The position numbers were made by a program, and so were the translations under genes. DNA of 64,000 nucleotides from assembly GCF_002259415.1 (NCBI RefSeq), contig NZ_NPFY01000008.1, positions 124,001 to 188,000 of the forward strand, written 5' to 3'. Below are positions 32,903 through 41,895 of this stretch, piece by piece (the stretch's first letter is position 1; each line of letters begins with the position of its first letter). The notes beneath the pieces are model-generated. The model ran no database searches. It worked only from the letters and a program-made list of their open reading frames with translations, and was not told the DNA's origin. Source of the stretch: Rhodococcus sp. 14-2470-1b. Lineage in GTDB: Bacteria; Actinomycetota; Actinomycetes; Mycobacteriales; Mycobacteriaceae.

Positions 32903-33271
32903 CACTATTGTTGCAATCATGCTTCAGTCATATCTGAGTTCCGCGCCGCTGAACCAATTGCGCGGTGTACCGAACCTGTTCTACAGTCCTGATGCGCGCC
33001 CAAAAGGGATTCCTCGGTGCTTGTCTATCTCGGCACTGCTTGTAGCGCGGGACATCAGGTCGGTCTGTTCACAGAATCCGTCCGATCATTCCTGTCGGGA
33101 GTTCCACATGTTCGCGTCGCTCGCCCTTGCCGCATCACAGTTGCCGTCGACGGCTGAGACCAGCAATTACCAACGTCGAAGCTCAGCGTTGGGCCATCAC
33201 AGACGAGGTGCGACGGCAGCTGCACTCACCCGACATCGCTGCTTTCGCCGAGGTTACGGGGGCGAATCAAA

Positions 33272-33493
33272 GTGAGTGCCGCACGGGATGCGATGGTGCC
33301 AAATGTTCTCTCACAGAAACAGTTCTGCGCGTCAATCGTCGTAAATCGGACACACGGCGACTTGTTTGCATGCTCGCTCGACCACGTGCATTCCGGTCGC
33401 CACCAATACATCGGTGACGACGGAGCCCTGCTAGCCGAATGGGGTCCATCCACATCGTGCAATGAGCGGTCCATGCCAACCCGCAAGCCGTAG
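33272..33493 (+). CDS. Small hypothetical protein, 73 aa
   Basis: A 73-residue frame starting at GTG. The central part (HGDLFACSLDHVHSGRHQYI followed by GDDGALLAEWG) resembles small actinobacterial and phage proteins with a Cys-x-x-x-His-x-x-x-x-His putative metal site. Support is modest: no clear ribosome site, but a 9-bp stem-loop follows the stop. It lies just ahead of the conjugation operon. Confidence 0.4.
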   Translation: MSAARDAMVPNVLSQKQFCASIVVNRTHGDLFACSLDHVHSGRHQYIGDDGALLAEWGPSTSCNERSMPTRKP

Positions 33494-33521
33494 ACCTGCC
33501 AGTTCGGACTGCAACCCGACT

Positions 33522-33551
33522 CGAGTGGGATTTCGCTGATAGTCCCACTCG
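33522..33551. terminator. Stem-loop after the 73-aa gene
   Basis: CGAGTGGGA at 33522-33530 pairs with its exact complement at 33543-33551 across a 12-nt loop. Probable weak terminator separating the cargo genes from the conjugation operon. Confidence 0.45.
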
Positions 33552-33708
33552 TGAGCTACAGGCCCCCCGACGCCCTGCAGCTCGACCGATGGACCGGCGC
33601 GAGGGTCGCGCAGCGAGCGCATCTCATCATGTTCAGCGCTGGGCGGCCCCGCCGGGACATCACCCCTCGAAGTCACACCCATTCGCACAGAAAGGATTCC
33701 GATACCCG

Positions 33709-33762
33709 ATGTGGATTTTCCAGCAGCCTTGGTTCTGGCCGGTGGTCTTCGGCTGGCTCTGA
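33709..33762 (+). CDS. Trp-rich 17-residue leader-like peptide
   Basis: The frame encodes MWIFQQPWFWPVVFGWL and stops. Four of 17 residues are Trp, and three more are Phe. An AGAAAGGA ribosome site lies 12 nt upstream, with the same sequence and nearly the same spacing as the site of the next gene at 33939. The stop is followed 14 nt later by a 12-bp hairpin (33776-33824). Short aromatic-rich frames placed before a hairpin at the head of an operon are typical of attenuators or ribosome-arrest peptides; chance is the alternative. Confidence 0.4.
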   Translation: MWIFQQPWFWPVVFGWL

Positions 33763-33775
33763 GGCCCCAGCACGT

Positions 33776-33824
33776 GATGGGTGCGTGTGACTGGCCCACA
33801 ACCTATGGATCGCACGCACCCATC
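33776..33824. promoter_or_regulatory. 12-bp hairpin downstream of the Trp-rich peptide
   Basis: GATGGGTGCGTG at 33776-33787 pairs perfectly with 33813-33824 across a 25-nt loop. It lies between the leader-like peptide and the first conjugation gene. Without a T-run it may act as a terminator, pausing element or translation-sensing structure. Confidence 0.5.
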
Positions 33825-33938
33825 CACTTCTCAACCCTCTCGCCACCTATAACCAATTGTCGCCAGAACGGTTGCTTCGCAATCGCATTCACCAGCAGGG
33901 CCCGATCACCGGGTCGCACCAGAAAGGGATCGACACCA

Positions 33939-35270
33939 ATGCCAGCATCACAGGGCACCGGACACCACCGCTCATCCAAGAAGCGAGGGCGGGTGATGAA
34001 ATCGCTGCCCGCCGTGGCCGCGGTGACGATCGCCGGCCTGACCATGCAGGCCGCTCCCGCGCAGGCTGCACCATCTCAGCCGGGAGTGACCAGTCCTCGA
34101 GGATCACAACCGGGGGTCACGAGCACACCCCAGACGGCACCGGCCACCCCGCCGCCGCTAGCTCCGAAACCGCGCCAGTACTTGGACGGCTACCAGCCAT
34201 CACCACAGGTGCAGCAAACCCCGTCGCGTAGCTACGACGACTACCTGGCCGGTAACCAGCAGTCCTCGAACTACCAGAACACTTACTACCAAGCCCCCGC
34301 TCAGCAGGCTGCCCCGAGCGAAGCACCCCCGGCGCTGCAGGCGACTCCGCCGCCACCGCCGCCGGTCCCGACGGTGCAGCGCAAGGTCATCGCCCCGATC
34401 GAGGCCCCGCCCGGAACCTTCATCGCCGGCGGCACGTTGGTGCCGGTCGATACCAACATCGTCGACCAGAACCTGCTCACACGTACCAACAACACGTTGC
34501 AGGCGATACAAGCCGATGGCGGAAACTGGCTCGTCAACAACGGATTCGCCGACGCGCCCCGCGCCGACCGGATCGCAGCGGGTACCGCGACCGGTGTCAT
34601 CACCGGCGGCGCTGTCGGCCTCGCGGCATCGGTGGTCCCGGCCGCAGTGATCACCGGCACCGCTGCTGCTATCGGCGGCGGACTCGGAGTCGCCGCTACC
34701 ACCGGCACCGGTGCGGTCGTCTGGGGAGGACCGGTGGGTTGGGTCTTCATCCCCGGCGCAGCCGCACTTGCCGGAGCAGGCGTCGGTGCAGCACTGTCGG
34801 CACCGATCGTGCTGGGCCTGACCGGCACAGGCGCTGTCATCGGCGGCATTCTCGGTGCCACCGTTCTCGGCGGCGAGCAGCAGATCATCGAAGAGCCGGC
34901 CCCCGCCCCTGTGGTGGTTCCCCCGGCTGCCGACAGCGCCCCGACGATCCCGCCGGCCGCGACAGTCGATCTCCCCGGCCCCATCGGGCAGGTTCGCGAC
35001 ACTCTCGCGGCCGACCCGAACGGCCGCCAGCTTCTCGCGGCGGCCGACACAGCCGTTCAGAACGCGGCTCCGATCGTCGACAAAGCCGTCAGCGATGCGT
35101 CGGTGTGGACCGCACCGGCGGCCTCGGCAGTGCAGGGCTTCACCTCGAAGGCCCTCGAACAGCCGCAGGTGGCTCAGACCTTCGAGACGGTGCAGTCGGC
35201 TGCAGCTCCTCTGGTCGAACAGGCCACTGCCGCTTTCGGCGGCCTGCAGGCGGCGTTCGCGCCCGCCTGA
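33939..35270 (+). CDS. Secreted/surface protein heading the conjugation operon
   Basis: A 443-residue exported protein. A signal peptide of about 43 residues has a long basic n-region (HHRSSKKRGRVMK) and cleavage after AAPAQA. The mature N-terminus is Pro/Gln/Ser-rich and disordered, with PQVQQTP and YQNTYYQAPAQQ. The centre, about residues 205-320, is Gly/Ala-rich and strongly hydrophobic (ITGGAVGLAASVVPAAVIT; GGGLGVAATTGTGAVVWGG), like glycine-zipper membrane-inserting sequences. A Pro-rich linker and a helical C-terminus follow. AGAAAGGG precedes the ATG. It is probably an envelope component of the mating apparatus; I do not recognise a named family. Confidence 0.7.
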   Translation: MPASQGTGHHRSSKKRGRVMKSLPAVAAVTIAGLTMQAAPAQAAPSQPGVTSPRGSQPGVTSTPQTAPATPPPLAPKPRQYLDGYQPSPQVQQTPSRSYDDYLAGNQQSSNYQNTYYQAPAQQAAPSEAPPALQATPPPPPPVPTVQRKVIAPIEAPPGTFIAGGTLVPVDTNIVDQNLLTRTNNTLQAIQADGGNWLVNNGFADAPRADRIAAGTATGVITGGAVGLAASVVPAAVITGTAAAIGGGLGVAATTGTGAVVWGGPVGWVFIPGAAALAGAGVGAALSAPIVLGLTGTGAVIGGILGATVLGGEQQIIEEPAPAPVVVPPAADSAPTIPPAATVDLPGPIGQVRDTLAADPNGRQLLAAADTAVQNAAPIVDKAVSDASVWTAPAASAVQGFTSKALEQPQVAQTFETVQSAAAPLVEQATAAFGGLQAAFAPA

Positions 35271-35318
35271 TTCGCCCTACAGCCAGCTAGTTGGACCAGC
35301 CAGGAAGGACTTTCCCAG

Positions 35319-35912
35319 ATGATGCGCCGTTCGACGACATCTCCGATTGCCAGTGCCACCGGCCCCGCCCGATCAGGGGTGCCGTCGAGCTCGCCCCGTG
35401 TGCCGCGATCGCGCCGACGCGCGGTCGCGGCCATCGGGGCTGTTGTGTGCGTGGCTGTCGCCGCCGCTGCGTTGTTCAGCGGTGGCGACTCGGAGCCGGA
35501 CACGACAGCCACCGACACGATTGCAACGTCTTCCTCGGTCGCGCCGACAACCGTTGCGGCCGGGCCGGATTGCTCGATGCCGGCCGGTGATCAGGACAGC
35601 GGACCCGGGGTCATCGCGGCGTTCGAGCACGCCTACTACGTCCAGCGTTCGGGTGCGGCCGCGCACGCTCTGGTCTCACCGAATGCCCCGGCGAGTGCCC
35701 CGTTCAACGTCGAAGCCAACCTCGACGCAGGTATCGCCACCGTCCCGGCCGGCACCACCTACTGCCTCGACATCGACCCGCTACGCACCGGTTCCTACAC
35801 CCTCACCCTGACCGAGAGTGGCCCGAACGGGCCTGGGACGCAGTACCGCCAGCGGATCACCACCGATCAGGTCGACGGTCGCTACGTCATCGCCGCCATC
35901 GAGCAAGCGTGA
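35319..35912 (+). CDS. Membrane-anchored conjugation-module protein
   Basis: A 197-residue protein with a Ser/Arg-rich cytoplasmic head, one transmembrane helix at about 35-54 (AVAAIGAVVCVAVAAAALFSG) and an extracytoplasmic domain. That domain (DSGPGVIAAFEHAYYVQRSGAAAHALVSP; TYCLDIDPLRTGSYTLTLTE) looks NTF2-like/cystatin-like and contains two cysteines (C88 and C147 approximately) that may pair. AGGAAGGAC lies before the start. Similar proteins accompany actinobacterial type IV secretion genes, but the function is unknown. Confidence 0.65.
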   Translation: MMRRSTTSPIASATGPARSGVPSSSPRVPRSRRRAVAAIGAVVCVAVAAAALFSGGDSEPDTTATDTIATSSSVAPTTVAAGPDCSMPAGDQDSGPGVIAAFEHAYYVQRSGAAAHALVSPNAPASAPFNVEANLDAGIATVPAGTTYCLDIDPLRTGSYTLTLTESGPNGPGTQYRQRITTDQVDGRYVIAAIEQA

Positions 35913-35986
35913 TCACCCACCGCCGCCACAGCGCGAGATCGCCGCAGCACCGCGGCGAACAGCCACCACGAAAGGAACGCCAGGAC

Positions 35987-36643
35987 ATGAGCGATGCAGC
36001 GAGCGAATGGGCCGAGGCCGCCACCGCAGTACGACAGGCACGCGAGACCCTCGAGGCGTCGACCGCGAGCGAGATCCGCGCCTGGGCCGAAAAATCGGGG
36101 CTGACCGACTGGTCGATGTGGCAGAAGATCAAACGAGAGCTCTACAAGCAGCTCGACCTCGACTACGACGGATTGCGTGCCAACGAAGCCGAGCAGGTCA
36201 CCGACGCGGTCGCCTCTGCGGCGTCGGCCGCACCACTGGTCGAGCTCTACGCCGCAGGCGATGAGCGCGGGAGCTTCGCAGTGGTCGGAGATGGTGACGA
36301 AACAGCCTGGTACGGAACATTTCACGCCAAGGACGCGGTGTTCCGGCAGGGCGATCAGACCTCGGCCGACGACTCGGCGGCCGGCAAGGCAGCCTTTCTC
36401 GCCGGCAAGCTACGCGAAGAGCTCAACGCCCCCGCGATCCGGCTGATACTGCATATCTCCAACCCGCACCTCGACGGCGCGCGGCTCGCAGCTCTCGCCG
36501 CACGCTACGGAGTGCACCTCGAACGCCTCGAGATCGACGACGACAATCCGGCCACCGTGTGGTGCGAGGTTCCCGGGCACCGTCCGTGGCAGGCCATCCG
36601 GCTCTCCGATCTGCTCGTCGACGATCAAGCGGAGGTCGGCTGA
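35987..36643 (+). CDS. Conserved-looking cytoplasmic protein of the conjugation operon
   Basis: A 218-residue soluble acidic protein of unknown family. The N-terminal half is helical (SEWAEAATAVRQARETLEASTASEIRAW; MWQKIKRELYKQLDLDYDGL). The C-terminal half alternates strands and helices (IRLILHISNPHLDGARLAALAARYGVHLERLEID), an alpha/beta pattern. I start at the ATG at 35987 because of the AGGA upstream. Its TGA overlaps the start of the ParA-like gene (TGATG), so the two proteins are probably made together and may interact. Confidence 0.65.
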   Translation: MSDAASEWAEAATAVRQARETLEASTASEIRAWAEKSGLTDWSMWQKIKRELYKQLDLDYDGLRANEAEQVTDAVASAASAAPLVELYAAGDERGSFAVVGDGDETAWYGTFHAKDAVFRQGDQTSADDSAAGKAAFLAGKLREELNAPAIRLILHISNPHLDGARLAALAARYGVHLERLEIDDDNPATVWCEVPGHRPWQAIRLSDLLVDDQAEVG

Positions 36644-37932
36644 TGGCCGAACAGCACCCGCGCCCGGACGTCGATAACCCCGTCGCGGGGTACGAAGCCG
36701 AGGACACCGTCAACCTCCGCGCTCAGCGTCTTCGCCGACCCGAATCCGAACCGGACGAACAGCCTGCAGAAGAGCCGGCCGACGACACCGCACCGGACCC
36801 GTACGGGGTCGGGCAGGACGCACTGGCAGCGGTCGAGACACCCGATGTCGACCCCACAGCGTTCTACCGAGCGCGACTGTTCGACCGCCAGGAGGAAGAC
36901 CCGACCGCCGAGCCGGCCGAAGCAGGCCTGCGGGGACGGCTCAATGCCGCCTTGGGAACTCACCTGAGGCCCAAGCCTGCATCTGCCGAAGTCAGACTGC
37001 GTCAGTCGATTCGCGTTGTGCAGCAGCCTCTTCCCGGGTGCTCGGTGGTCTCTGTCATCAACCCCAAGGGCGGGGCGGGCAAAACTCCGACATCGGTCAT
37101 GCTCGGTTCGACGTTCGGTAAGCACCGTGGCCACGGGGTGACGGTCTTCGACGCCAGCGAATCGCTCGGCAGTCTCGGCGATCGCGCCGCCCGCACCACC
37201 GATCCGGAGCTCACGGTGTGGGACCTGCTCGATCATGCACACGAGCTGGCGTCCTCGTCGGCGGTGTCGGGGTCGCTCACTGCGTTCCTGCGGCGTCAGC
37301 CGACGATGGAAGACATTCTCGCTGCGGACAATTCGGCCGACCGTGAGCGCAACTTGGGGTGGGACGAATGCGCCGCGGTGATGGCGGTGTTGCGCCGACA
37401 CCGGGACCTGATCGTCATCGACACCGCCGCAAATCCCTTGGCCGAGAGCTGGCAGTGGGCCGTGCAGCATTCCGATGCCCTGGTCGTTCCGCTCCCGCTG
37501 CGCCTCGACATCGCCCGGCAGGTCTATCAGATGCTCGAGGGCATCATCGCCCGTGGCTACGGGCACCTGTTGGCGTCGACGATCGTCGTGACCTGTGCAA
37601 CACCGGATTCCAACCCGCAGTTGGCGTCGGCGGTCTTCGAGGATCTGCGCAATCTCGGTGTCCAGGAAAGCAATTTCATTCAGGCCCCGTACGAATCAGC
37701 GCTCGCCCGCGGTGACCGGATCGTCTACAAGGACCTCCCGCCCGCCACGATCGAGGCCTACACCAACGTCACCGCCCTGGTCGCCGACAACGTCGCCGCG
37801 GCACGAGCCGGCGCGGCCTATCAGTTCACCGATCCGTACTCCCCGCAATCGGTGTACCGCCAGCCCGACAGCGCACCACCCCCACAGCTTTCGCAGTGGG
37901 AGCGGCGCAGCCGCGACCGTCGCGGAGCCTGA
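36643..37932 (+). CDS. ParA/MinD-type ATPase of the conjugation operon
   Basis: A 429-residue protein. The first about 125 residues are acidic, Pro/Glu-rich and disordered. The P-loop ATPase follows, with the deviant Walker A motif in INPKGGAGKTPTSVMLG (two Lys, as in ParA/MinD; Pro where Thr is usual after the first Thr), Walker A' near VTVFDASESLGSLG (Asp) and Walker B in RDLIVIDTAANPL. GGAGG precedes the ATG. A ParA-like protein encoded within a transfer operon, with no partner ParB or replication gene in sight, more likely positions the secretion machine or the DNA substrate than it partitions a plasmid. Confidence 0.85.
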   Translation: MAEQHPRPDVDNPVAGYEAEDTVNLRAQRLRRPESEPDEQPAEEPADDTAPDPYGVGQDALAAVETPDVDPTAFYRARLFDRQEEDPTAEPAEAGLRGRLNAALGTHLRPKPASAEVRLRQSIRVVQQPLPGCSVVSVINPKGGAGKTPTSVMLGSTFGKHRGHGVTVFDASESLGSLGDRAARTTDPELTVWDLLDHAHELASSSAVSGSLTAFLRRQPTMEDILAADNSADRERNLGWDECAAVMAVLRRHRDLIVIDTAANPLAESWQWAVQHSDALVVPLPLRLDIARQVYQMLEGIIARGYGHLLASTIVVTCATPDSNPQLASAVFEDLRNLGVQESNFIQAPYESALARGDRIVYKDLPPATIEAYTNVTALVADNVAAARAGAAYQFTDPYSPQSVYRQPDSAPPPQLSQWERRSRDRRGA

Positions 37933-37973
37933 CCCGTCCCCACCCCCGCTGAACGCACACGAGGAGAAACACG

Positions 37974-40055
37974 ATGACCGGCCAGAGAACGCACACCACC
38001 CCGCGGCGACGACGACGCCGGACACTGTCGGCGCTGACCGTCGTCGTCTCCGCGGTGGTCCTGGCCGCGGGCACCGTCCCCGCATACGCTGCCCCGGCTG
38101 CGACGGCGGCGACCTCGTGCGCGAAGTACGTCGCGATCATGACCCCCGGTACGTGGGAGACCAACGCCGCGGCGAATCCGACCACCCCGGTAGGGATGCT
38201 CGCCACTGTCGGCAACGCACTGAAGCAGAAGTACGGCAACGACATCGAGGTCTACTACCCGGCGTACGCGGCCTCGGCGTTCGACAAAGGGCGCACCTAC
38301 GCCGACAGCAAGGAAACCGGCAAGAGCGCCATCAACAACATCCTGACCTCGGCGTGCGCGACGTCGAAGTTCCTGCTCTCGGGCTACTCCCAGGGCGCGG
38401 ACGCCGCCGGCGACATCGCCGCCGAGATCGGCAACGGACGCGGCGTCGTTCCCGCGGCCCGGATTCTCGGTGTCGGTCTGGTCGCCGATCCGCACCAGGG
38501 CACCGCGGGCGGCACCGTCGTCGGGCCGAAGGTCGACGGCCAGGGCATCGGCGGGGTCCGGCCGGAAGGCTTCGGCTCTCTCGCCCCGGTGGTCAAGCAG
38601 CTCTGCAATCCCACGGACCTGTACTGCTCGACGAACGCCGGCAAGGACGGTCTGCTCGCTGGTCTGGGCAAGGTGCTGGCGAACAAGCCCGTCGACCCGG
38701 CCACCACCGGCGGACAGACCGGATCCGGATCAAGCGCAGCAGCGTCGAGTACCGCAGTGCCGTCGACGTCCGCGCAGGGCGGCGTCACCGGTGCCGGGAC
38801 ACAGCCCGGGACGACACCGACGCAGTCGGGAGGGGTCAGCGATTTCTCGTCGTCGCTGGTCTCGGACTTCTCCCGCGTCGATCTGGCCGGTGCCGCGAAC
38901 ACCGCATCGACTCTCGGGGAGCGGGTGGCCACCCTGCCCGACTCGGTGGGAACCAACCGCACGCAGTCTCAGGTCGCCAGCGTCGGGGCCTCGGCGACAT
39001 CGCTGCTCAACACCCTCGAACCGGTCGCCGACGTGCAGTCGGTGATCGCCGCGAACCCCGGCATCCGTTCGACTCTCGACACCGCACCGGAAGGATCGCC
39101 GGAGGCGAAGACGTCCACGGTGCTCGACGCACTCGATCAGATCGACATTCCCGCAGTCCTGAGCACCGCGACCTCGATCGCCGACACCGCCTCGTCGGTG
39201 CTGGGCGGCACCGGCACCACCGCCGGCCTGACCGATACGGCCGCAACGCTCACCGGGCAGGTCGCACCGTTGCAGTCCGTGTCCCCGGATGCGCTGACCT
39301 CGGCAACGCAGGTGCTCTCGTTGCTCAAGCCGAAGACGGTGGTCAACCAGGTCGTCAACGTCGCGACCGGCTTCACGAGCCTGGACTACCAAGGCATCGT
39401 CGACAACCTGATCGCGTTGCCGCAGAAGGTCGCCGCTCTCGACGTCGCGGGATCGCACAAGATCGCCGGAGACCTGAACAACCAGTTCGCGCCGATCGTG
39501 AAAATGGCTGCGGGAGTGGACCTGCACACGCTCGCGGCGTTGGTGGCGATGATCCCCGACCCCAGCGGATCGGCGCAGATCGCCTCCCTGGTGCTGAGCT
39601 TGCTCGGCAACGTCGACGTGATCCGCCTGGCCAACGATGTCGGCGCGATTCAGGAAGTCGCGTGGAAGATCCTCGAAACCGGCAACCTCGCGGCCGCCGC
39701 CGAGCTGCTGCCCATCGGGCTCGACCTCGCCTCGGTCGCGGTCGGAGTGCTCACCGGATCCTCCAAGACGAGCGCCGACCAGCTCGGCGCGCAGACTCAG
39801 GTCACCGGACAGTCCGCAGCGATCGGTCGACAGGCCTCCAGCGGCGATTTCGCCGGTCTGGCAGGCAGTCTCGTCTCACTGGCCTCGTCACCGGGTGCAG
39901 GGGACGCGGCCGAGCTGGTCGGTGCGGGTATCGACGCGGCGACGTTCTTCGCCTCCGGTGCGCACCAGTCCTACGGCGACTTCACGGTCGACTCCACCGG
40001 CCGCAGCGCCCTGCAATGGCTCATCGACTTCTTCACCCAGAAGGTCGGGGGCTGA
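37974..40055 (+). CDS. Cutinase-fold serine hydrolase with a very large internal insertion
   Basis: A 693-residue exported protein. A basic signal sequence (RRRRRRTLSALTVVVSAVVL then AAGTVPAYA) is followed by a cutinase-like alpha/beta hydrolase start: CAKYVAIMTPGTWE, the nucleophile GYSQGADAAG (Ser139) and the Cys-containing acid motif CNPTDLYC (Asp215). The catalytic His is not found after it. It appears at the extreme C-terminus in SGAHQSYGDF (His664), within a segment that matches the end of cutinases (H-x-x-Y-G ... LIDFFTQKV). About 430 residues, Ser/Thr/Ala-rich and helical, thus interrupt the domain between Asp and His. In this operon it could act on cell-envelope esters, such as mycolates, during mating. 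Confidence 0.8.
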   Translation: MTGQRTHTTPRRRRRRTLSALTVVVSAVVLAAGTVPAYAAPAATAATSCAKYVAIMTPGTWETNAAANPTTPVGMLATVGNALKQKYGNDIEVYYPAYAASAFDKGRTYADSKETGKSAINNILTSACATSKFLLSGYSQGADAAGDIAAEIGNGRGVVPAARILGVGLVADPHQGTAGGTVVGPKVDGQGIGGVRPEGFGSLAPVVKQLCNPTDLYCSTNAGKDGLLAGLGKVLANKPVDPATTGGQTGSGSSAAASSTAVPSTSAQGGVTGAGTQPGTTPTQSGGVSDFSSSLVSDFSRVDLAGAANTASTLGERVATLPDSVGTNRTQSQVASVGASATSLLNTLEPVADVQSVIAANPGIRSTLDTAPEGSPEAKTSTVLDALDQIDIPAVLSTATSIADTASSVLGGTGTTAGLTDTAATLTGQVAPLQSVSPDALTSATQVLSLLKPKTVVNQVVNVATGFTSLDYQGIVDNLIALPQKVAALDVAGSHKIAGDLNNQFAPIVKMAAGVDLHTLAALVAMIPDPSGSAQIASLVLSLLGNVDVIRLANDVGAIQEVAWKILETGNLAAAAELLPIGLDLASVAVGVLTGSSKTSADQLGAQTQVTGQSAAIGRQASSGDFAGLAGSLVSLASSPGAGDAAELVGAGIDAATFFASGAHQSYGDFTVDSTGRSALQWLIDFFTQKVGG

Positions 40056-40197
40056 CCAGCCGCCGAGCAGGCTCTGCAGCCGGGCGGGCATGACGCAGAG
40101 CAGCCGAAAACTAGAGCACCACAACCGAACTACGCGTACCACCACAGGTGTCCGGGCGGGCACTGATCATTCTTTCGATTCGTGAGGACATGCACCG

Positions 40198-41895
40198 ATG
40201 GCAGCATCACAGCAGGGCAGCAAGGGCAGTGCCGGCGCACTGAGCCTGTTGCTGATCTTCGCCGTCGCCGCGATCGGCATGTTCGGTGTCCTCTCGGGCG
40301 ATCGCACACCGCCGGTCGACGAAGGCACGTGCCTGCCGGCCGGCGCGGCCGTGGTGGCCCCGCACTCGGGAACAGTGGTGATGCCGCTGCGTGAAGGCAC
40401 GTATCAGGCGACGAGCGGTTTCGGTGCCCGCACCAATCCGGTGACCGGCGAGCCCGAGGGACACCAGGGCCAGGACTATTCAGCCCCGATCGGTACCCCG
40501 ATCTACGCGGCCACCGACGGCACGGTCGTCAAGGCCGAACACGCCAGCGGGTTCGGCAACTGGATCATCATCGACACCACCGTCGACGGACAGTCGCTCT
40601 CGACGGTCTACGGCCACATGAACGACGACGGCGTCGGGGTGACCGCGGGCCAGACCGTCAAGGCCGGTGACCCGATCGGGGCCGTCGGCAACGCCGGTCA
40701 ATCCACCGGGCCGCACCTGCATTTCGAGGTCTGGCCCGGCACGCGCCTCGCATCCGGATCGAGCCCGGTCGATCCCGTTGCCTGGCTCGCCGCCGCCGGT
40801 GCCACCGCACCGACCGCCACCGCGGACGTTCTCGCGGCGGGACCGGCCGGCCCCTCCGCCGTGACCCCGACCGCCGGTGCCGCGGCGCAGGGCGTATCGA
40901 GTCGATCGGTCAAACTTGCCGCCGCGATCAAACCCGGTTGCGGTGTCCCGGCCGGATCGACCGGACTGCGACCGGGGTCGGTGCCGGCGGACTTCGAGCC
41001 GTGGATCGTCAAGGCCGGCACCGTGTGCCCCGAGGTCACCGCCCCGGTCGTCGCCGCGCAGCTCGAACAAGAGGGCGGCTTCGACGTCAACGCCCACAAC
41101 GCAAGCTCCGGCGCGGACGGGCCGGCGCAGTTCATGCCGGCCACGTGGGCGGCGAAAGGCGTCGACGGCGACGGAGACGGCCGCAAGGACACCCGGAGCA
41201 TCGCCGATGCGGTGATGAGCCAAGCCGCCTACGACTGCGAGCTGGCGGGCATCGCCAAGGACTCGCTCGCCGCCGGCAAGGTCAGCGGCGACCTGACCGA
41301 GCTGTATCTGTCGATGTACAACTGCGGTCCCGGTGCGACCCTCTCGCAGGGCCGGGTGTGCCAGAACGCCGAAACCCTCGACTACGTCGCGAAGATTCCC
41401 CGCCGCGCAGCAGAGGCGTTCTCCGTCGCCGTCCCCCAGGCCACACCGGGCATCGTCCCCGGTGGCCCGTTCGGTCAGAACGTCGTCGCGGCCGCGATGC
41501 GCTGGCTCGGCACCACCTACGCCTGGGGCGGAGGCGACCGCAACGGCCCCACACGCGGGGTCAGCGACGGCGGCGGCCGTGCGGACATGATCGGCGACTT
41601 CGACAAGGTCGGTTTCGACTGCTCCGGACTGGTCCTCTACGCCGTCGCGCAAGCCTCCGGCGGCGCGATCGTGCTCCCCCACCAGGACTCGGCGCAGATC
41701 GCCGACAGCCGCGGCCGCGTGATCGCCACCCCCGGTGAGCTCGCTCCCGGCGACATCATCCAACCCCACTCGGGCCACATCTTCATCTGGCTCGGCGGAA
41801 ACAAGGTCGTCGAGGCACCGCAGTCCGGCGACGTGGTGAAGGTATCGGATTGGACCCCGCCCGCGAGCGGCCTGACAGCACGGAGATTCGGATGA
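40198..41895 (+). CDS. Three-domain peptidoglycan hydrolase (M23, transglycosylase, NlpC/P60)
   Basis: A 565-residue secreted or membrane-tethered wall hydrolase. Residues 13-33 are an N-terminal hydrophobic anchor. Residues about 55-195 are an M23 metallopeptidase (H89-x3-D93 and PHLHFE with H173, H175). Residues about 265-400 are a lytic transglycosylase-like domain (E290/E292 in LEQEGGFD; GPAQFMPATW). Residues about 425-565 are NlpC/P60 (catalytic C475 in FDCSGL, H527 in SGHIFIW). Three different bond-cutting activities in one chain would open the wall for the mating channel, a VirB1/TcpG-type role. GAGGA precedes the start. Confidence 0.9.
   Translation: MAASQQGSKGSAGALSLLLIFAVAAIGMFGVLSGDRTPPVDEGTCLPAGAAVVAPHSGTVVMPLREGTYQATSGFGARTNPVTGEPEGHQGQDYSAPIGTPIYAATDGTVVKAEHASGFGNWIIIDTTVDGQSLSTVYGHMNDDGVGVTAGQTVKAGDPIGAVGNAGQSTGPHLHFEVWPGTRLASGSSPVDPVAWLAAAGATAPTATADVLAAGPAGPSAVTPTAGAAAQGVSSRSVKLAAAIKPGCGVPAGSTGLRPGSVPADFEPWIVKAGTVCPEVTAPVVAAQLEQEGGFDVNAHNASSGADGPAQFMPATWAAKGVDGDGDGRKDTRSIADAVMSQAAYDCELAGIAKDSLAAGKVSGDLTELYLSMYNCGPGATLSQGRVCQNAETLDYVAKIPRRAAEAFSVAVPQATPGIVPGGPFGQNVVAAAMRWLGTTYAWGGGDRNGPTRGVSDGGGRADMIGDFDKVGFDCSGLVLYAVAQASGGAIVLPHQDSAQIADSRGRVIATPGELAPGDIIQPHSGHIFIWLGGNKVVEAPQSGDVVKVSDWTPPASGLTARRFG

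Noticed and set aside
32883-33275. A 130-residue plus-strand frame upstream of the 73-residue gene
   Set aside because: It starts inside the XRE promoter repeat, has irregular composition and changes character along its length.
36643-37932. ParA-like gene as evidence for an autonomous plasmid
   Set aside because: No ParB, centromere-like repeats or replication gene accompany it, and it is translationally coupled to a transfer-operon gene.
37595-40093. An 832-codon plus-strand frame overlapping the cutinase-like gene
   Set aside because: Low-complexity Arg/Gly-rich translation in the wrong frame. The cutinase frame has a signal peptide and catalytic motifs.
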